Shown here: piece after piece, positions 1 through 8,299 of the stretch | How positions within the stretch are numbered: the first letter of the stretch is position 1 | Layout: every line of letters begins with the position of its first letter | Source of the DNA: Vibrio splendidus | GTDB taxonomy: Bacteria > Pseudomonadota > Gammaproteobacteria > Enterobacterales > Vibrionaceae | Assembly (NCBI RefSeq): GCF_024347615.1 | Contig: NZ_AP025509.1 | Span: 186,001 to 250,000 of the forward strand | Length of the DNA: 64,000 nucleotides | Direction: 5' to 3' | The notes under the pieces: model-generated | Databases searched by the model: none | What the model was told of the DNA's origin: nothing | The model's input: only the letters and a program-made list of their open reading frames with translations | Made by a program: the position numbers and the translations under genes

Positions 1-1059
1 GGCAAGCCGCTGACTCTAACAGTAGAAGATACGAAAGTTGTAGAGGCTCTGCCTAACATCAAAGCTGCGGTGCCGACAGCTGTGTGGGATGAATCACTTA
101 CTGTTGGGGAGCGAGGGTCTTGGAAAAAAGCGTTAGCGGTAACGACTGAATTTCAGTCGGTGACGAATCTCAAGACACGTCCAGGAGGGCGTTGGTTTAA
201 TCCTCTAGACCAAAAGCAACAACGCAAAGTCATCGTGTTGGGTTACCTTTTAGCGGCCGATTTGTTTAACCCTAATGAAAGCTTTAGCTGGTTTGCTACT
301 GTCAAATTAGAGGTCAATCCCGTGGGGAAAACAGTAAAAATTGGCAGCCAAGAGTTTACGGTGATTGGTGTACTAGAGAAAAACAGTGCCAAGGTTGAAC
401 AGGGAGATAGCATCAATTATTCGAGCTTTGTTCCTTTCTCTACATGGCAGCGTTTTAATATTAACGGTGACATTAGTGGTATCAACGTTCAACCTCATGA
501 TGGTGTCGACAGAGTCAAACTTGCCGATACGATTCGTCAGGTTATTGCGCGCAAACATGGTGCCAGTGTCAGTGATGAGCAGGTCGTTCAGGTTGAGGAT
601 ATGTTTCTCAAACAAAAAACGATGCAACAATTCTTAGTTGGTCTGCAGGGGTTCCTTGGTGTGATTGGTTTTATCACTTTGGCAGTGGCGGGTATAGGTA
701 TTGCTAACGTGATGTATGCAACGGTGAAACGCTCCACAAGAGATATTGGCGTGAGAGTGGCGGTCGGTGCTACTCCAGGGATGATTCGCATGCATTATCT
801 GGTTCAGTCATTGATGACCATGATGATGGGTGGTTTATTGGGCTTAGTGATCACTTATACACTGATTGCTGTGATTCGCTCGTTAGAGCTTGAAGGCAAT
901 ATGTTTTATGAGCGTCTTGGTAAACCTGTTCCTGAGCTTTCATGGTTGGTTGTCACCATTGTTGTTTTGACGCTGGTGGTTATTGGTGTCGCTGCGGCTT
1001 GGCTCCCGGCTAATCGTGCGGCGAAAGTGACTCCGATGGAGGCACTACAAAGTGAATGA
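1..1059 (+). CDS. MacB-type ABC transporter permease (FtsX domain), 5' end outside window
   Basis: The reading frame is open from base 1, so the gene begins upstream; 352 residues are visible. The first part is a soluble periplasmic MacB_PCD-like domain. The last 140 residues hold three hydrophobic segments typical of FtsX-family permeases, with the conserved coupling stretch RDIGVRVAVGAT between the first two and the usual end PANRAAKVTPMEALQSE. Such proteins are inner-membrane subunits that couple ATP hydrolysis to periplasmic work (export of lipoproteins, peptides or toxins). The ATPase gene follows directly and the region of translation overlap suggests coupled expression. Substrate cannot be told. 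An adaptor (MacA-like) or second permease would be expected upstream, outside the window. Confidence 0.88.
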   Translation, partial: GKPLTLTVEDTKVVEALPNIKAAVPTAVWDESLTVGERGSWKKALAVTTEFQSVTNLKTRPGGRWFNPLDQKQQRKVIVLGYLLAADLFNPNESFSWFATVKLEVNPVGKTVKIGSQEFTVIGVLEKNSAKVEQGDSINYSSFVPFSTWQRFNINGDISGINVQPHDGVDRVKLADTIRQVIARKHGASVSDEQVVQVEDMFLKQKTMQQFLVGLQGFLGVIGFITLAVAGIGIANVMYATVKRSTRDIGVRVAVGATPGMIRMHYLVQSLMTMMMGGLLGLVITYTLIAVIRSLELEGNMFYERLGKPVPELSWLVVTIVVLTLVVIGVAAAWLPANRAAKVTPMEALQSE

Positions 1060-1084
1060 TGAGATCAAAGACAGCGGAGAAACC

Positions 1085-1789
1085 ATGTCTAACAAATTCT
1101 TAGTGGAACTCTCAAATATCGGTAAACACTACTCAAACGGTGATACTGAAATACGTGCATTAGACGGTGTCGATCTCTCGATTGAGAAAGGAGAGTTTTT
1201 GTCTATTTTAGGCCCGTCAGGATCCGGTAAATCAACGCTGATGAATATGCTTGGTTGCCTTGATAAGCCGACGGAAGGGGAGTATCAACTGGATGGAAAA
1301 AATGTTGCTGCGTTGAGTGCCAATGATCTTGCAGGTATTCGGAACCAAAAAATTGGTTTTGTATTCCAGAGTTTTAATTTACTTGAGTATGCTTCTGCAT
1401 TGGACAATGTTGCTCTGCCTCTCGTGTATTCTGGGATCAAAGCTAAAGAACGTCGTAAGCGTGCGGCGGCATTACTTGAACAAGTAGGGTTGGGCGATAG
1501 ACTTGACCATAAACCGAATCAGCTGTCTGGTGGTCAGAAACAGCGTGTCGCTATTGCTAGAGCTTTGGTTAATGACCCTCAGATTATATTAGCTGATGAG
1601 CCAACAGGAGCTCTGGATTCCAAGTCTGGCGCTGAGATAGAGGCTTTGTTTAATCAGCTTCATGCTGAGGGCCGAACATTGATTATCGTGACGCACGATA
1701 ACTCGCTTGCTGAACGAACTAAGCGCATAGTGACGATCAAAGACGGTAAAGTATTGTCTGATCGCCAAGGGCAACATTGCTCAACCTAG
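1085..1789 (+). CDS. MacB/LolD-type ABC transporter ATP-binding protein
   Basis: Cytoplasmic ATPase of 234 residues, the usual size for the LolD/MacB group. Visible motifs in order: Walker A GPSGSGKST, Q-loop around FQSFNLL, signature LSGGQKQRVAIARAL, Walker B IILADEPTGALD, switch histidine in IVTHD. It would power the permease encoded immediately upstream. A longer frame starts with GTG at 1052 and overlaps the permease stop; ATG 1085 was chosen because GGAG at 1076-1079 sits five bases before it and because the family normally begins close to the first beta strand. A hairpin terminator follows at 1818, so this is the last gene of the operon. Confidence 0.9.
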   Translation: MSNKFLVELSNIGKHYSNGDTEIRALDGVDLSIEKGEFLSILGPSGSGKSTLMNMLGCLDKPTEGEYQLDGKNVAALSANDLAGIRNQKIGFVFQSFNLLEYASALDNVALPLVYSGIKAKERRKRAAALLEQVGLGDRLDHKPNQLSGGQKQRVAIARALVNDPQIILADEPTGALDSKSGAEIEALFNQLHAEGRTLIIVTHDNSLAERTKRIVTIKDGKVLSDRQGQHCST

Positions 1790-1817
1790 AACCTAGAACC
1801 TTACAGCTTTCGCTTAG

Positions 1818-1846
1818 AGCCACTTCATCACGAAGTGGCTTTTTTC
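1818..1846 (+). terminator. Rho-independent terminator after ABC operon
   Basis: Nine-base arms AGCCACTTC and GAAGTGGCT with a five-base loop, followed by a run of T. It closes the ABC permease/ATPase operon and separates it from the XRE-type regulator. Confidence 0.85.
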
Positions 1847-1921
1847 TTAAGTGTTTAACACTGATCTTGTACGGACGATATTGAGTGAACTACACTGATA
1901 AAAAAGCTAGGTAAGTAACAG

Positions 1922-2734
1922 ATGAATAAAGAAAATTTCCCTATAGAGTTAAAACGACTTCGTGAATCAATCTCTATTTCACAGGAAGAATTTGCAGAGT
2001 TGCTTTCCAATTCTCATAGAGCGTTTTTTGGTGTAAATCAGGTGATGGTCAGCCAATGGGAAAGGGCAAAGACGTTGCCTAGTTTTGTTCGTCGTCTTGG
2101 TATCGCGAGTTTCTTTCAGGTCGACTATGATTTTTCGGTAGAAGAAATGGTGCAAGTCAAAGCCGCAACAAAGAATATGGAACGTCCGTCTAATGCCGAT
2201 ATTGGCTACGACTATGAGGTCACAAGCGTAGAGTCATACAACATGGGCTTGCTTCCTGCGAAAAGGCTTAAGTCGATTCAAGGGATGCACCTCAAAACTT
2301 ATGGCAAAGACTTTATCGAGGTTGCTCAGTATCTTGGCGTGAGAAAAGACGATATGCAGGTGCTTTGCTTCTTGTTCGAGGGAGTCATTATTGGTCATGT
2401 GGTTTACGATGGCCTCAGTAAGATGCTTTGCAGTGTTGGCGCGGTTAGCATCGTGATTCGACGCAAGATCTTCGATTACATGGCAGATAATTTGGCAGGC
2501 ATTGAATTTCGCTTTCCGACTCTTGATCCTGCAATGTCCCAGTTCCTCTATGATCTTTACTTAGAGCCATACATGAGCAAGCTCGGCATGCCGTTTTTCA
2601 AGGCTGATATAAAGAAATTAGTGAATAATCCGTTCTCTCAAAACATCCAAAACAAACACGATATCTACTTCAAGTACATTCGATATCACGACCTTAAGCA
2701 GAAGAAAAAAAGCGTCGAGTTTGTTTTAAGCTAA
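1922..2734 (+). CDS. XRE-family HTH protein with unassigned C-terminal domain
   Basis: 270 residues. Residues about 5-70 form an XRE-like helix-turn-helix: LKRLRESISISQEEFAELL then VNQVMVSQWERAKTLP, where the recognition helix has the usual S-x-W-E pattern. The remaining 190 residues are soluble, begin after a short linker and are not recognised with certainty; the alpha/beta pattern would fit a ligand-binding or acetyltransferase-like fold, but no catalytic motif is clear. AGGTAAG lies 9-15 bases before the ATG. The gene stands alone between a terminator and a convergent EAL gene. It is a candidate regulator of the neighbouring signalling genes, which is inference from position only. Confidence 0.7.
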   Translation: MNKENFPIELKRLRESISISQEEFAELLSNSHRAFFGVNQVMVSQWERAKTLPSFVRRLGIASFFQVDYDFSVEEMVQVKAATKNMERPSNADIGYDYEVTSVESYNMGLLPAKRLKSIQGMHLKTYGKDFIEVAQYLGVRKDDMQVLCFLFEGVIIGHVVYDGLSKMLCSVGAVSIVIRRKIFDYMADNLAGIEFRFPTLDPAMSQFLYDLYLEPYMSKLGMPFFKADIKKLVNNPFSQNIQNKHDIYFKYIRYHDLKQKKKSVEFVLS

Positions 2735-2755
2735 CGTTACTTGAGCTCCAACTAT

Positions 2756-3502
2756 CTACATGACGAATCTAAGATCAGTTAAAGGCAGTGGCTTTGAGTA
2801 TAGAAAGCCTTGATAGCTGTCAAAACCTAGCTGATGGATTAGTTGACGTGTATCTGTGTCTTCAACGCCTTCCGCAACGGTTTCGATTCCAGACTCTTTG
2901 CAGTACGCCAGAGTGCGCTTAACCAAGTCGGAGCTTGCTGGCTCAATACTGTTCACAATCGATTTATCGAACTTCACTTCATCGACATTAAGGCCCATCA
3001 CCTTATTCATATCTGAATGGCCAATGCCAAAGTCGTCGATTGAGATTTTAATGCCGAGAGATTGAAAGCGTTTGATCTGCTCACAAAGTTGGTCATCGAA
3101 CTGATCATTTTCGCTGAGTTCAAAAGTAAGCTGCTTTGCTTTGAACGAGGTATTCCAAAGCAATTCACGAACCTTTTCCACGTTATCAGGGTTAGCCAGT
3201 ACTTTCTTACTGATGTTCACGGCTAAGTTCAGGTGAACAGAAAGCGATTTTACCTCTGTTAATGATTGCTCAAGCACACTAAAAAAGATCTCTTCTTCAT
3301 AACCTAATGCAAACGCACGATCAATAAACATGCCTGGAGCGAAAATCCCTTCTTCTGGAATGTCTAGGCGAAATAGCGCTTCAACCCCAGTCACTTTCTC
3401 GACATTAGGCTGAACCTTTGGCTGATAAAAGCAGGTGTGCCAGTCGTTTTCGAAGGCTTCTTGTATGGTGTGATCGCATAGGGTCATGTGCTTATTTCTC
3501 AT
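2756..3502 (-). CDS. Stand-alone EAL-domain c-di-GMP phosphodiesterase
   Basis: 248 residues made almost entirely of an EAL domain. Key elements are present: EALFRL, the metal-binding Asn in NLAVNISKK, Glu in FELSEND, the double Asp in IDDFGIGHSD, the Lys of VKFDKS, and the late Glu in ETVAEGVED. This points to hydrolysis of cyclic-di-GMP to pGpG in the cytoplasm. No sensory, receiver or membrane domain is attached, so activity is either constitutive or controlled by a partner. The start is preceded by AGGTGAGA on the minus strand. It lies tail to tail with the XRE-type gene and divergent from the VieB-like gene. The deviations IGHSD for TGYSS and ELSEN for ELTES are unusual and could lower activity. 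Confidence 0.85.
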   Translation of the reverse strand: MRNKHMTLCDHTIQEAFENDWHTCFYQPKVQPNVEKVTGVEALFRLDIPEEGIFAPGMFIDRAFALGYEEEIFFSVLEQSLTEVKSLSVHLNLAVNISKKVLANPDNVEKVRELLWNTSFKAKQLTFELSENDQFDDQLCEQIKRFQSLGIKISIDDFGIGHSDMNKVMGLNVDEVKFDKSIVNSIEPASSDLVKRTLAYCKESGIETVAEGVEDTDTRQLIHQLGFDSYQGFLYSKPLPLTDLRFVM

Positions 3503-3782
3503 CTTGTCTCACCTGTATAGCGGCGTAGCGGCCGCACATTCTGAGAGAAGCGGGCATTCATCACTATATCGTTTTGAGATGAAAAATTGAGATTTGATAT
3601 GAATAAGGAGTAATTATTACATTTTCTTCTATTTCCTTTTATATCAATTGGTTAGATGTTGCTGGTGTGAAAGTGTGATCCTAAGCCAATAAAAGCTCGC
3701 ATCATATTTTTTTGTAACTGAAGGGATTATTTACAAAATTGGTCATGTTACACTTGCCTTGTTATAGGAGAGCACCCCATTT

Positions 3783-5495
3783 ATGAAAAATTACAGTGAC
3801 ATACTAGCTTTAATAGTTGATGACTCCCCGGTGATCTTGTCGAGTATTCGGAGAATGTTGATTAGCTTAGGCCTGTATGATAAAAATATTTATCATGCAA
3901 AAGATCCTAAAGCTGCAATTTGGCACTGTAAAAAAATGGGTTTTGACCTGATTATTTGTGATTATAATTTTTATACTCGCCTTAATGGCAAGCAAGTTTT
4001 TGAAGAACTCCAACACTATAGTCTCATAAAGCCAAAAAGTAGTTTTATAGTGATAACTGGTGAGTCGTTATCAAAAATCGTTCGCTCTATCATTGAGCTC
4101 TCTCCTGATGAATATATTTTAAAGCCTTTTAATTCAGTCTATTTTACTAACAAGATTAGAAGGTCGCTCGCAAGAAAGTCGGCATTATATGAGCTTTACC
4201 AAGCTAAAAATCAAAAAGATTATACTCGTGGCCTTAATTTATGTGACGAACTGGAGTTTAAATATCCTCAATACCACTTTCTAATACAAAAATTTAGAGG
4301 GGAGTTCTACGCATTGTTAAACATGTTTAATGAAGCGAAAGAGCTTTATGACTCAATTATTGTTGAAAAAGATGTTGAGTGGGCAAATGCGGGTTTAGCC
4401 GATAGCTTAATAGAGCTGGGTGAGTTTGCTAGAGCTCAATCTATTGTCGAAAAAATGCTAGCAAAGGTGCCTAATTCGACACAAGCCATGACGTTAAATG
4501 CAAAATATGACATTTATAATGGTGATATTCCTAAAGCGATAAAACAGTTTTCTATTATTTCAGAATTGACTCCTGGTAACCCTGAAAGGGAATTGGTTAT
4601 TGCAAACTTATGTGTTTCTCAAGGTGATTATAGAAACGCTGCTGCAAGGTTTATGATGTATTATGAACTTAATATTGATACATATCGAGACAGCTTAGAG
4701 TCACGCTATAATTACATTCGATGTATACTATTTATTTATGACTCAATTGAAAAAGATAGCCTAGTAATAAATGAAAACCAAATAGAAGAAGACCCTAAAA
4801 AATTAAAAATTGAAGCGTTAAATGAATTTAGGCAAATATCACTGATTAAGGATAAAAATAATAATCGAACTGATGAGCAACATGATTATCAGCCTAGTTA
4901 TGATGTTGATCAAGAGCTTATTATGTGTCATTTATCCATTCTTGAAGGTAAGTTGAGCGAGGCAATTACGATACTTAAGCACATTTATTCAAATGACTTA
5001 GTGTTAGGATTTTACAATAAATATCACTTTAACTATTTACTATGCTTACTTTCCTTTAATAAGGAGTTTGGTGAATGCATTAGATCAATTAAAGTGTTAT
5101 TGGATGAGAGTGATTCCAGTCCTATGCTGTTAAAATCACAAGTTGAGTTACTTAAATCTTTGACCCAACAGCATAAAACGCAAACTGATGCTGTTAACAC
5201 CAATATGGATAAAGTTACTCATTTAATTAAGTCAAAAGAGCTTGTCGCTGCTTTAGATTGTTTGATTGATGTAAGGTCTAAGAATACTTATATTCGAGAA
5301 GTTAACTTACAAATCATCGAGTGCTTGACCCAAGCTTGGCCTTCGAATTTCAGAGCAAGGGAAGTGAAAATATTATTGAAATCATGCTTTAAGGTATGTC
5401 GAGAATTGTATAACGAAAAAGAATTAGAAACGTTAAATGTGCTTCGCAACTTTGAGTTGGCTGAAAGCCGAGTTGCGAAACATGCTCTAGATTAA
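3783..5495 (+). CDS. Response-regulator receiver protein with TPR region, VieB-like (copy 1)
   Basis: 570 residues. Residues 1-130 are a receiver domain: acidic pair in IVDDS, phospho-acceptor Asp60 in IICDYNF, Thr in VITGE, Lys in YILKPF. The rest is helical with tetratricopeptide-like repeats (for example AEWANAGLADSLIELGEFARAQ-type patterns, residues about 200-300) and no DNA-binding or enzymatic output domain. This layout is that of VieB of V. cholerae, which damps phosphotransfer from VieS to VieA. It converges on the VieA-like gene, stop codons three bases apart, with the VieS-like kinase beyond, so a VieSAB-like circuit is the natural reading. Visibly AT-rich. GGAG lies 12 bases before the ATG, a long spacing. 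Similar to the protein at 16077. Confidence 0.82.
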   Translation: MKNYSDILALIVDDSPVILSSIRRMLISLGLYDKNIYHAKDPKAAIWHCKKMGFDLIICDYNFYTRLNGKQVFEELQHYSLIKPKSSFIVITGESLSKIVRSIIELSPDEYILKPFNSVYFTNKIRRSLARKSALYELYQAKNQKDYTRGLNLCDELEFKYPQYHFLIQKFRGEFYALLNMFNEAKELYDSIIVEKDVEWANAGLADSLIELGEFARAQSIVEKMLAKVPNSTQAMTLNAKYDIYNGDIPKAIKQFSIISELTPGNPERELVIANLCVSQGDYRNAAARFMMYYELNIDTYRDSLESRYNYIRCILFIYDSIEKDSLVINENQIEEDPKKLKIEALNEFRQISLIKDKNNNRTDEQHDYQPSYDVDQELIMCHLSILEGKLSEAITILKHIYSNDLVLGFYNKYHFNYLLCLLSFNKEFGECIRSIKVLLDESDSSPMLLKSQVELLKSLTQQHKTQTDAVNTNMDKVTHLIKSKELVAALDCLIDVRSKNTYIREVNLQIIECLTQAWPSNFRAREVKILLKSCFKVCRELYNEKELETLNVLRNFELAESRVAKHALD

Positions 5496-5498
5496 CCG

Positions 5499-6686
5499 TT
5501 AAGTATTGTCCAAAATAACTACTGACTTTGACAAACAGTTGTGAAGCTTCTCTAGTGGTACCGGTGCTCCTGTAAAATAACCTTGGCATTGTTCAAAGCC
5601 GAGTTCTTTTAAGATGTTCCAAGTCGACATATCCTCAACACCTTCTACAACGGTATTCATCTCAAGAGAGTTGGCTACCTGGAGGAGCATTTTTACTAAG
5701 GCTTGATATTTAGGCTTAGAAGGTAAGTCGGTAATAAAGCGCCTATCGACCTTCATTTCAGTAAAGGGTAGATCTAGAAGCTTATCCAACGAGGCATATC
5801 CGGTCCCAAAATCGTCTATTGATAGTTTGAACCCGTGTATCCGCAATCTTGCTAGTGTAGCTAGCGCGGTTGGATTGTTTTGGTATGCGTGAGACTCAGT
5901 GAGTTCTAATGTTAACTTATGATGCGAAAAGTCATGGAGTGCGCAAACATCTATGATTTGGTCACATACATTAGGGATTTCTAGGTTGCCTTGTGTCATG
6001 TTAATAGATACAGAAATATCATAATGGTAAGCGGCAACTTCTTTTACAGCATTGTTTAGTACGACAAAGAACAATTCATCCATCATGTCATTTTCTTCCA
6101 TACACTCAATGAAAGATATAGGACTTAATGTACCTAAATCTTCATGCTTGACCCTAGCTAGAGCCTCAACTGCGACGAGTGTATTATTTGAAAATAGAAC
6201 CTTAGGTTGGTAGTGATTTATAATGTTTTTATTTAAAAATGCGCATCTAACATCACTCAGAGTCAGTTGAGGTGGTGTTTGATGATTTTTTTCTTCTTGA
6301 ATTTGATAGTGAAAGCCATCAATTGATTCTAATAGTTTTGACTTGATGTCAGATTTTCTTAGCAACGTATGATATTTGAAATTTAATAGAGAACAGATAT
6401 TAACGGTTAATTCACTAATGTCGTCCTCAACAGCAGTGACAATAACAACACCAAGAGAATTATCTATTTCTGATAATTGAAGAAGAAATTTGATTCCGTC
6501 CATCTTAGGCATATTGATATCGCAGAAGATTAAGTCGATCTTTTTTGCTTCAATGAGCTTTAACGCTTCTAATCCATCATTAGCGACATATGTTGTCTTA
6601 TGACCGAGTAAACTCAAATCAATTTTCAACCTTGTACTTTGGATCAAATCGTCTTCAACGATGAGGATGCTTAACTCATCCATCAC
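5499..6686 (-). CDS. Receiver-EAL response regulator, c-di-GMP phosphodiesterase (VieA/RocR-like)
   Basis: 395 residues. Residues 1-120: receiver domain with IVEDD, Asp in IFCDINMPKMDG, and Thr in IVTAVED; the usual KP is replaced by LLRKSD. Residues about 140-385: EAL domain with VEALAR, Asn in SINMTQ, ELTES, IDDFGTGYAS, MKVDRRF and VVEGVED, all expected catalytic residues present. It should be a phosphorylation-controlled phosphodiesterase. V. cholerae VieA has the same start but ends in a LuxR-type HTH; this protein stops after EAL, so it resembles RocR of Pseudomonas. Its ATG overlaps the stop of the hybrid kinase gene by four bases, so both are one minus-strand operon. Its own stop is three bases from the convergent VieB-like gene. 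Confidence 0.88.
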   Translation of the reverse strand: MMDELSILIVEDDLIQSTRLKIDLSLLGHKTTYVANDGLEALKLIEAKKIDLIFCDINMPKMDGIKFLLQLSEIDNSLGVVIVTAVEDDISELTVNICSLLNFKYHTLLRKSDIKSKLLESIDGFHYQIQEEKNHQTPPQLTLSDVRCAFLNKNIINHYQPKVLFSNNTLVAVEALARVKHEDLGTLSPISFIECMEENDMMDELFFVVLNNAVKEVAAYHYDISVSINMTQGNLEIPNVCDQIIDVCALHDFSHHKLTLELTESHAYQNNPTALATLARLRIHGFKLSIDDFGTGYASLDKLLDLPFTEMKVDRRFITDLPSKPKYQALVKMLLQVANSLEMNTVVEGVEDMSTWNILKELGFEQCQGYFTGAPVPLEKLHNCLSKSVVILDNT

Positions 6687-8299
6687 ACATAAGCCTTAGT
6701 TAGAAGGTTTTTTACATCTTTGATTGTTGCTGTCATAGCGAGTTTAAGCCTCTCTATTTTTTCTTTACTCTTCTCTGTGTCTATTTCATTTTGCAACGAT
6801 TGTGCAAGTTCAGAAACAGACCTGATCCCTAGCATATTCGCAGAGCCTTTGATTTTATGAGCCAAACTTCTAACGTCATCTGTCGTGTCTAAATCCTTTA
6901 GGTCTTTAGTCATAGAGCTAATAATAACGTTATAGATCTCAATCTTATTTTCTGCGCTATAGTGAGTGAAATTGTCTTCAATTTCCTCTTGGTTATCAAA
7001 ACTAGAATCGTCATCTGAACTAATGAGAAATTTTGAGATCTTGTTATGAATTGTTTGAGCATCAAAAGGTTTGAGTATTAGCTCATCAAAATTAGGGAAG
7101 TCACCAAGTTGGTAATCGCGCTCACCTGAACTACCTACAATATTGATATAGCCGAACTTTACGATATCTTCTTTGATAGCCTTAGCGAGGCTAGGGCCGC
7201 TAAGATTCGGCATATGAATATCTGTTATAATCAAGTCATAACCATCTTTACGATTTTGTAATTGAGATAGGGCCTCATTTCCATCATTGACAACATCACT
7301 TGATAGTCCCAGCTCTTTAAGTTGGTTCTTCAGTAATAACTGATTCACAATATCGTCTTCAACGATCAATACGTGTCCAATTAGTTGTTGCATTGATTCT
7401 TCCTTTATAATTTCTGTTGATGTCTTATCGACCTGTTCTTTAGGCTTTCTAATCTGTAGAAGTAAAGCACTTAGCTGCGAGTTTATATCGTTGAGGGCAT
7501 CTTCGCTGTGAGAGTATTCATAAGTATCGCAAGCTTGCTGTAGTCGAGTTGCCCCTAAGTTACCAGCCGTGCCTTTTAATTTGTGGATCTCATCGGCATG
7601 TTCCATTATTGCCACAAACTCTTCGTAATCGTTGGCAAAGACATCAAGTAACTTAAGGTAAAGGTTGACGTTGCCGGCACTTACTTTTAAGCCTGAGATA
7701 TGATCAATATGCGGAGCGGATTTCAACCATTCAGGTAAATCAAACTCTGATGTTTCAGTTGTAGGCTGTGATGATGGACTTTGTCTAGAATCCTGTGAGC
7801 TAATGCTGTCAGAAAACCACATTATCATCTTGGAGTACATGTCTTCAGTGTTTAAAGGTTTCGCGATAAGGTCATTCATACCCGATTCGATAGCCTTGTG
7901 TTTGTCTTGAGGCATGACATTAGCTGTCATCGCGATAATAGGGAGCGAGAGTTTTAGATCATTACGAATGGATGATGTCGTTTGATATCCGTCCATTACA
8001 GGAAGTTGACAATCCATCAACACACCGTCGAACTCTTTCGAACGTAAAAGCAACAAGGCTTGTTCTCCGCTCCCACAAATTTCGAGATCTACAACATGTA
8101 ATAATAGTTCTTTTACTAACTCTTGATTAATATAGTTATCTTCAACAAGTAGAATTTTTTTGCCGTGTAGTTGATGAATGTTTTTAGGTGATTCTATTTT
8201 TATCTCTGAATTGTGGTTGACGGCATCCTGCACAGTTAGACTGAATGGTATATCAAAAGAAAAAGTACTTCCTTTGTTAGGTGTGCTTATAACGTGCAA
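6683..8299 (-). pseudogene. Hybrid sensor kinase, C-terminal part (REC-Hpt-REC-Hpt), separated by frameshift
   Basis: About 535 residues that continue the kinase encoded at 8287-9924 in another frame. The first residues (HVISTPNKGSTFSFDIPF) are the normal end of an HATPase domain, so this is not an independent gene; its only start would be a TTG with no ribosome binding site. Then follow receiver 1 (VEDN, Asp in LMDCQLPVMDG, Lys in LIAKPLN), Hpt 1 (His in EIHKLKGTAGNLG), receiver 2 (VEDD, Asp in IITDIHMPNLSG, Lys in LILKPFD) and Hpt 2 (His in SLAHKIKGSANMLG). A double receiver/Hpt relay is unusual. The downstream VieA-like gene overlaps by ATGA. Confidence 0.82.

Noticed and set aside
6683..8299. 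Independent response-regulator gene reading for the kinase C-terminal part
   Set aside because: It begins inside the HATPase domain with a TTG and no ribosome binding site; one base restores fusion with the upstream frame, so it is a broken half and not a gene.
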